DNA from: Rhodamnia argentea
Lineage: Eukaryota; Streptophyta; Magnoliopsida; Myrtales; Myrtaceae
DNA length: 64,000 nucleotides
Direction: 5' to 3'
Assembly (NCBI RefSeq): GCF_020921035.1
Contig: NC_063154.1
Coordinates: 2,914,001 to 2,978,000, forward strand
Position numbers and translations under genes: made by a program
Shown: positions 60,107 through 64,000 of the stretch, piece after piece
Numbering within the stretch: the stretch's first letter is position 1
How the letters are laid out: each line of letters opens with the position of its first letter
Notes under the pieces: generated by a model
The model's database searches: none
What the model was told of the DNA's origin: nothing
What the model saw: the letters and a program-made list of their open reading frames with translations, nothing else

Positions 60107-61962
60107 TATCTTTACTTTTTACATTGCACTTTACTTTTCTTAACTATAGCTTTTAGATTCTCATAGTTGAGTCAAACTTCGATATTTTTCTTTATCCCAG
60201 ATCTTGTTTCGTTGAGTCAAACTCCGGTGTGGTATCGAAACATGTTTAGGCTTTGTCGTTAAGTCAAACGCCCGCAAAGTTTGGGTGCATCAGCTCGTTC
60301 TTTGGTAGGAATTGTGCTTTCTAAGCCACTCCGTCAAGTCAAACTCCGAGCTGGTCTATGTTTGTATAATCTCTTCCAAGTTTATGTGTATTGATTTCTT
60401 TAGGATTGTACTTTATGAATCTTCTCATTGAGACGAATTCTGGTTGGGTTCACCTTTGTGTAATTATATCAGAATCTTTACATAATATACATATTGATTT
60501 TCCGACTATCTGGATCTATCATGTCCGAAAGCACCACAGATCCTTTATCACATTTTAAAGCCGAAGAACGAATTTCGGCGAAAGATATTTTGTCACAGAG
60601 AAATTCGTGCGAAACACGTACATTTCATATATGGGGACTGTTCCCTCGAAAATCCTCCAGCAAATGAAAGAATATTTCGATATACTTTCCTGCCTCTTTT
60701 CAAACCAAACTTCACCTAAGTTGGAGCTGAGATTGATTTCCTCCAAAAGATGCTTAGCCCATAATAAGGTTCACCAATATATCTAATTAGCGAATAATTT
60801 TCCGACCAACCACGAAATTTACGTCCACCAAGCTTCCTTTGACACCCCGCCATATTATGGACTTGACACATTTGAGATTATTCTCACCTGCGCAAGTGTT
60901 ATGTAAGATTAGCTTTATAAAACCTTTCTCTAAATTATTAATCCTCTTAAAATGGCATGATTAGCCATTTGAATGTCTAACTCTGTCTTTTCTTAACATT
61001 TCTTAGCAAAACAAGAGTTGTCCACTCACATGTAGCTAGCTACAGCTACTTATCTGAACGTCCATCTATTTTATCCGAAATATCCAAGTGTGAGATCGAT
61101 TACATTTTCCTCCATGTGGCATCGCATCAATCGGTACTATTTTATGGCTTCTTCCACGGATGACAAAGACCTTTTTTCCTTCGTTTGTGATCTCAAATTC
61201 GTGCGACGGCTATTGTCGAGACCGCGTCAAGTGAAAGTACCAAACGGAGTTGGAAGTTCCAGCTAATCCTACGCCATACTAAGGCACACTAAAGTTAGAC
61301 AATCTTCACGTCTAATGATGATTAACTTAGCTACAGTCTATGGTCCAGCAACTGCGTGACCATTGACCTATTGGCACTAATTAGACAAGCTAAAAACCTT
61401 GCTTATAAAATTCATGGCAAGTTCGATCGAATTTGACTGCATGAGCATGCTATCCCGTATCCAAACCCGATTTGAATTGTTCACGCATTGCTCAAGTTAC
61501 CCTAATATATATATTTGGTAGAAAAGTTACCCTAATAGTTCAGCAACCTAAAGCCTTTCATGTGAGATACGATCTTTGGTTGCACCTGCGGTGCGAACAT
61601 GGACAAGAAGCCCGAGGAACTGATCGAGCGAAGGAGACGAAGTTGTTGGGGTTAAGTAATCCATCGTTTCAGCCCAAACGTGGCGTACAAGCCTCCTGTT
61701 TGGTGCTTGGACACATGAAATTGTGGAGATTTACACTGGAGAGCTTATTAGAGAAGTACATAAATTGGTGGTTGTGATTTGATAAACCGCCTTTCGTTCG
61801 GACATTAGACGCAGGTCAACTGTACGTTCACCCCCATGACCTTATAATCCCTAAAAACGCTTTTGTTGCGCATCATCATCGCACCCTAAGATAATTAACA
61901 TCTTATCATTCGAAAGATCCTATATGTTTGAGAGAAGGGATACGAGGGACTGGAATCTCGCG
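58858..61962. other. Intergenic DNA between LRR relic and GPAT gene
   Basis: Contains an ORF of 81 codons at 59492-59737 with no known motif, a TATAAATA at about 60023, an AT microsatellite, and repeated GAGTCAAACTCCG-like motifs near 60170-60345. Parts may be old retrotransposon LTR sequence (TGTTGACACCC near 59449), but I could not define two ends. A TATAAAA at about 61405 could serve the GPAT gene. Confidence 0.35.
60069..60104. repeat. (AT)18 microsatellite
   Basis: Perfect run of about 18 AT units. Confidence 0.95.
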
Positions 61963-63531
61963 ATGGCGGAGTCACCGTCGTCGTCGGTGGTCTCGGAGTT
62001 CGAAGGGACTCTGTTGAAGGACCCAGACCTATTCTCCTACTTCATGCTGATGGCGTTTGAAGCGTCCAACTTGCTACGTTTTGTTCTGTTGCTGTTGCTA
62101 TGGCCCGTGATCGGCTGCCTCGATGCGGTCGGGATGGAAGATTACGGGTTGAAGCTCATGATCTTTGTTGCCCTAGCTGGGGTTCCAGAATCCGAGATTG
62201 AAGCGGTGTCTAGAGCCGTCTTGCCGAAGTTTTACATGGACGATTTGAATGGGGATGCTTGGAGGGAGTTCAGCGGCTACGAGAAGAGGGTGGTGGTGAC
62301 CAGGATGCCAGGAGTGATGGTGGAGAGGTTTGCAAAGGAGCATTTGAGGGCCGACGAAGTCATCGGAAGCGAGCTCACCGTGAACGGATTTGGGTATGCC
62401 ACGGGCTTTGTCGAGGGCGGAGTTCATGCCGCCTCCAACCATGTCGACAAGCTCTTTGGCGATGGTGAAAGGCCTTCTAAAGGGCTAGGAAGGCGAGGCC
62501 TTTCATTTCTCTCTCTTTGCAAGGTCTGTATACGACTCGCTATCCATGGCTAAATTCATAGACACCACTTCGATTCATGGACAATCGGCTTCCCTCTTTG
62601 CTTACAGGAGCAAAAGCATCCACCCTTCGCTGGAAAGCAGTACAACCTAGAGCCTCCCGAGCCGCTCAAGGTGATCTTCCACGACGGCAGGCTTGCAAAA
62701 CGCCCTACCCCAGTAATGGCCTTCTTGACCCTCGTTTGGATGCCCGTTGGGATAGTACTAGCCGTCATCCGCATCGTTGTGGGCTTGATCTTGCCTATCG
62801 GCATCATGCGGATCATCGCGCCGATATTGGGAGGTAGAGTCATCGTCAAAGGAAAACCACCGCCCCCCGTTTCCCGAGACAAAGCCAGCGGCGTCTTGTT
62901 CGTTTGCACTCACCGCACCCTAATGGACCCTGTGGTCCTCTCCACTGCTCTTGGCCGCAAGATCCCGGCCGTCATCTATTCCTTGTCGAAGCTATCAGAG
63001 ATCTTGTCGCCGATACCTACAATCCGCTTAACCCGAACCCGAGAAGCCGACCGAGAGAAGATCAAGGACCAACTGTCAAAAGGCGATTTAGCGGTGTGCC
63101 CTGAGGGGACGACATGCCGAGAACCATTCCTCCTGAGGTTCAGCGCGCTATTCGCCGAGTTAACCGATCAAATAGTGCCTGTCGCGATGAACTATAGAGT
63201 TGGGCTGTTTCACGCGACAACAGCTAGAGGATGGAAGGCCATGGACTCCATTTTCTTTTTCATGAACCCTAGACCTATCTACGAGGTGACCTTCTTGAAC
63301 CAACTGCCGGTTGAGGCGACCTGCTCTTCCGGGAAGAGCCCAATTGACGTCGCCAACTATGTCCAGAGGCTCTTGGGGACCACGTTAGGATTCGAGTGCA
63401 CCAACTTGACTCGAAAGGACAAGTACAGAGTTCTTGCTGGGAACGACGGAAATGTGTCAACATCGTCGTACACTTCGTTATTTGATCGCGTCAAAAGAGT
63501 CGTGAGCACGTTCAAGCCCTTCATTCATTGA
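61963..63531 (+). CDS. Glycerol-3-phosphate sn-2-acyltransferase, GPAT5/GPAT7 type
   Basis: Two exons, 61963-62523 and 62608-63531, join in phase for 494 residues. I start at 61963 because [18 protein letters not shown] aligns with the start of GPAT5; the upstream ATG at 61924 adds 13 unmatched residues. The acyltransferase blocks are [12 protein letters not shown] near residue 288 and [16 protein letters not shown] near 351. [14 protein letters not shown] and a C-terminal FKPFIH also match GPAT5. Hydrophobic segments at ~36-52 and ~228-260 place it in the ER membrane. The N-terminal HAD-like region reads EFEGTLL, whereas the phosphatase-active GPAT4/6/8 have DxDGT. It should therefore release acyl-lysophosphatidic acid rather than 2-monoacylglycerol. 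GPAT5 supplies suberin monomers in roots and seed coats. Confidence 0.95.
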
Positions 63532-64000
63532 GATGGCCGTAGATCGCAACAAGACTAATCGATGGTTACATCTACTATGTAATATTCTCCAGGATACTAT
63601 TGTATCTTCTTCTTTTTTTTTAAGAAGTGAAGAGCCTTATTAGGACTTGACATGCCGCAAATCCTCTAGGTGCATAAGAAAGGGTTTGCATTCTTTCTTC
63701 TCTCTTCCTTTCCCTTTGTTTAGTCGGGAGATCAATATACACTAAACAAATGTGCGGAGATTTATTACCATTAATTGGGAGTTGATCCTGTTTCATGCAA
63801 AGTATGAAGGGAATGTTATTCAATCTCGATCACATTTGAAGTTGTTCAGTTAAGTAGATGTAGTCATGCACGCATGGCTAAGTTCGGCAAGGGGAAAGTG
63901 ACATAAATTACCCCTAAATTTTGGCTCGGCGTGCAATGTGGTATTTGAACTTTTAATTTGTTCAACGCGTAAAGTCGTTTCTAACTTTTAATTTGTTCAA
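63532..64000. other. 3' region of the GPAT gene
   Basis: Contains the untranslated 3' end of the acyltransferase gene. At the far end (63900-64000) TTTTAATTTGTTCAACGCG begins a repeat that continues past the window. No gene recognised. Confidence 0.4.

Noticed and set aside
59449-60560. Possible LTR retrotransposon starting TGTTGACACCC
   Set aside because: No second LTR, primer site, polypurine tract or target duplication could be defined.
62173-62909. Minus-strand frames
   Set aside because: Antisense shadows of the GPAT exons.

Overview
The window is nuclear DNA of a dicot plant. Genes have short GT-AG introns, intergenic DNA is AT-rich and packed with small non-autonomous transposons, and every recognisable protein is an angiosperm family member. 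The style of gene and repeat recalls Myrtaceae (eucalypt relatives), but that is an impression I cannot confirm without a search.

Eight apparently intact protein genes were rebuilt exon by exon with matching reading phases. From left to right: a clade A PP2C of the AHG3/PP2CA type (minus, 3' end cut by the window edge); a tropinone-reductase-like short-chain dehydrogenase (minus, 7072-9989); a thylakoid-lumen pentapeptide-repeat protein of the TL15 type (minus, 11973-14726); a class I LBD transcription factor (minus, 15555-16546); an intronless L-type lectin receptor kinase (plus, 23829-25907); a BED-finger/hAT-transposase-derived protein (minus, 28608-31421); a Pumilio RNA-binding protein (minus, 35688-41744); and a GPAT5/7-type glycerol-3-phosphate acyltransferase (plus, 61963-63531).

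Three broken genes lie between them. There is an SRG1-like 2-oxoglutarate dioxygenase relic (33166-34776), a tRNA-adenosine-deaminase subunit (TAD3/ADAT3) relic whose splice sites survive although its frame and catalytic end do not (50686-56076), and a CC-NBS-LRR leucine-rich-repeat fragment (58210-58857).

The spaces between genes hold many inverted-repeat elements. Two end in precise 9-bp target duplications typical of Mutator-like MITEs. There is also a 205-bp TG...CA solo-LTR-like element with a 5-bp duplication and an internal stretch resembling initiator tRNA-Met. Two GC-rich ACGT/G-box islands, each followed by a TATA motif, lie between the PP2C and the dehydrogenase with no gene attached to them.

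The genes do not form a pathway. Loose themes are ABA signalling (PP2CA with ABRE-like sites upstream), surface sensing (LecRK), suberin lipid synthesis (GPAT5/7) and lateral-organ or root development (LBD). GA/CT tracts sit in or near the leaders of several of the genes. I found no rRNA, complete tRNA or CRISPR features.
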